Part shown: positions 62,220 through 64,000 of the stretch, in pieces | Position numbering within the stretch: the stretch's first letter is position 1 | How the letters are laid out: each line of letters starts with the position of its first letter | Assembly: GCA_022578965.1 (NCBI GenBank) | Contig: MU400587.1 | Coordinates: forward strand, 1 to 64,000 | Length of the DNA stretch: 64,000 bases | Direction of reading: 5' to 3' | Source of the DNA: Xylaria sp. FL1777 | Lineage: Eukaryota; Ascomycota; Sordariomycetes; Xylariales; Xylariaceae | The notes under the pieces: model-generated | Seen by the model: the letters and a program-made list of their open reading frames with translations, nothing else | The model's database searches: none | What the model was told of the DNA's origin: nothing | Made by a program: the position numbers and the translations under genes

Positions 62220-64000
62220 TATATTTGTTTTAAAGTAATTATAAATCTTAAAAAGTTAATTTTTTATGTATACTATATATACTTTTTTGTGTTAAGTTAT
62301 AATTTTACTTGTTTAAGTGTTTTTAACACTTAAGTTACGTGTTTTTTATGTTTTTTTAATGTTTTAAAGTAAATTAAAATATTATTTAAATAAATAAACA
62401 TAAACTTATTTAAAAACTTCTATAAAATTATTATTATTATATATTAAAAGCTAGCTAATATGTTTTATAGTTTTTATAGCATAATTATATATTTATATAA
62501 TTTATATACTGTTTATATAATAGTTTTTTATTTTTTTTTTTTAGCTATTTTAATAGCATAATATTTATTTAAAATATTAACTGCTATAAACTATTTTGCT
62601 TAGCTAATATTTTTTTTTATAGTTACTAATAAAGTAAAAAAGTATTTATTTGTAATAATAATTACATTTAATAATTAATAGTTAATTATTACTTGCTATA
62701 TTAGTTTTTTTTTTTTATTAATTAGTTGTTTTTTATTTTTTATTTTAAGTACTAGTACTATAAAATATCTAGCAAATAATTAAAATTCTTTTAAAAATCT
62801 TTTTGCTAGATTTTTTTAAATATATTTTTATAAAACATTTGTTTTGTTTAAGCTTATATAGTATATTTAATAAAGCTTTAGTTAACATTTTTCTTTAATA
62901 AAAATATAGTAATTTTATAAGCTATGTTTAAAAAGTTTTTTTTTTTTTTTTTTTTTAAATAGTTTATAAAATTTATAATATACCTTTAGTATTTTGTTTA
63001 GGATTTTTTTTTATAATTTTTCTGATTTTTTTGCTTTATTTTTTATTTTCTTAATTAATAGTTTTTACTTTTTATTAAATCAAAAAGTTACTAATTTTTA
63101 GCTATAATATTCCTAAAATAATGTTATAATTAAATATATTAGCAATATTTAATATAATTTATTTTTTATATTTTTATATAAATATATTAAAAAGTTTAGT
63201 TTTTTTAAATATACAATTGTTATTATAGCTAAAAGTGCTTTTATTAAATCTTTTAATTTTTTAAAATCTTTGCTTATATTTCTAGAAAATTTTATTTTGT
63301 TTTATTATTTTAAATAAAATTATATTAACTTATATTTTTAAATTAATTAAAGTATTATATTTCTTTTTTTAATATATAAGTTTAACTTTAAATTAGTTTT
63401 GCTAGTTATTATATTAAACTTTACATAAAGCCTTAGTTTTTTTAACTATTTGCTGCTTTTTTAGCAAATATTTATTTTGTTTTTTAATTTTTTTTATAAA
63501 ATGTTTAAGTATTTATTTTATTTTGCACTTTAGATATTATTACGTTTTGTTTTGTTTTTGCTTTTAGTTAAGCTTTAAATTGTAGTTTTTAAGCTTTTTT
63601 ATTTTTAGTAACTATTTTTTAGTACAATTATGCTTTAATTAGCTAATAATATTTATAGTAGTTATTTTTATATTTTTTTAAAATAATATTATAAGTATAA
63701 TTAAAATTTTTTTTAAATATTACAAATTTTTATAAATTTTTATAGTAAACTATAGTTATAACTAATTATTTTAATTTATAAAAGTTTTATATTTTTATTT
63801 TTGCAATTTGTTTAAAAAACTAATTATTTTTTAGTTTATTAAGTAAATATTAGTAGTAATAATATATTATATAATAATTTTATAATACTTTGTTATATTT
63901 TAGATTTTTTAAATATAAAATATTATTATTGTTTTTTATTATAATTTTGTTATAATAATAATTTTTAGCAATTAATTAAATTGCTAGCTTTAGTTTTTAA
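62220..64000 (-). mobile_element. Element 3, segment 3: reverse transcriptase, protease and gag-side region
   Basis: The reverse complement is colinear with element 1 from about 5333 down to about 3548. The reverse transcriptase active site is at about 62371-62400 (YLNNILIY, both Asp now Asn) and the protease site at about 63320-63350. The copy continues beyond the right edge, so its 5' LTR is not in the window. Removing B2 rejoins it to 54840 in register. Confidence 0.9.

Noticed and set aside
1..64000. Fungal mitochondrial or apicomplexan genomic DNA
   Set aside because: The AT content would fit, but no mitochondrial genes, tRNAs or rRNAs are present, and nested chromodomain LTR elements with transition-only decay point to RIP-affected nuclear DNA.

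Overview
This window looks like extremely AT-rich heterochromatin from a filamentous ascomycete fungus (Pezizomycotina). It is saturated with C-to-T and G-to-A transitions of the kind produced by repeat-induced point mutation (RIP). I see no intact gene, rRNA, tRNA or CRISPR array. Nearly everything that can be identified is a transposable-element carcass or a tandem repeat. The strongest evidence is structural: exact long terminal repeat (LTR) lengths, perfect target-site duplications and matching inverted copies. Protein motifs were read through in-frame stop codons.

Left block (1-9418). A Ty3/gypsy chromodomain retrotransposon, here 'element 1' (946-8676, + strand), has two 515-bp LTRs and a perfect TAATT duplication. 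Its order is gag-like, protease, reverse transcriptase, RNase H, integrase, chromodomain. It is inserted inside an older minus-strand relative, 'element 2' (1-945 plus 8682-9418). The interrupted halves rejoin exactly and match element 1's own 5' region in inverted orientation. Element 2 runs off the left edge.

Middle block (9419-44122). This is a mosaic of satellite-like DNA and unidentified relics. Arrays built around a TAATTAACTAATAAATGC-type motif occur near 11.15-12.35 and 18.36-20.5 kb and, in reverse orientation, near 39.65-41.47 kb, forming two inverted arms. The left array is split by a 5,997-bp DNA transposon relic (12356-18352) with 25-bp terminal inverted repeats and a perfect 8-bp target duplication (hAT-like). 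Between the arms lie several minisatellites, a palindromic 17-19-bp array (about 27.3-27.6 kb), a tandem C2HC-type zinc-finger relic (minus strand, about 33.98-34.77 kb) and a repeat-containing 165-codon reading frame (36701-37198, minus strand). Those last two are the best candidates for real, non-transposon coding sequence.

Right block (44123-64000). A third chromodomain gypsy copy, 'element 3' (minus strand), starts with its 3' LTR at 44123-44616 and runs off the right edge. It is interrupted by two copies of a second LTR retrotransposon, 'element B', probably Ty1/copia. B1 (46280-53654, +, duplication ATACT) and B2 (54841-62214, -, duplication AAATC) both carry 287-bp LTRs and lie in inverted orientation. 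The three element 3 segments, placed end to end, are colinear with element 1.

Inferred history: elements 2 and 3 inserted first, then element 1 into element 2 and B1 and B2 into element 3, with RIP acting on all of them. I found no convincing new functional system. The items most worth following up are the zinc-finger array, the repeat ORF, the hAT-like relic and the inverted satellite arms.
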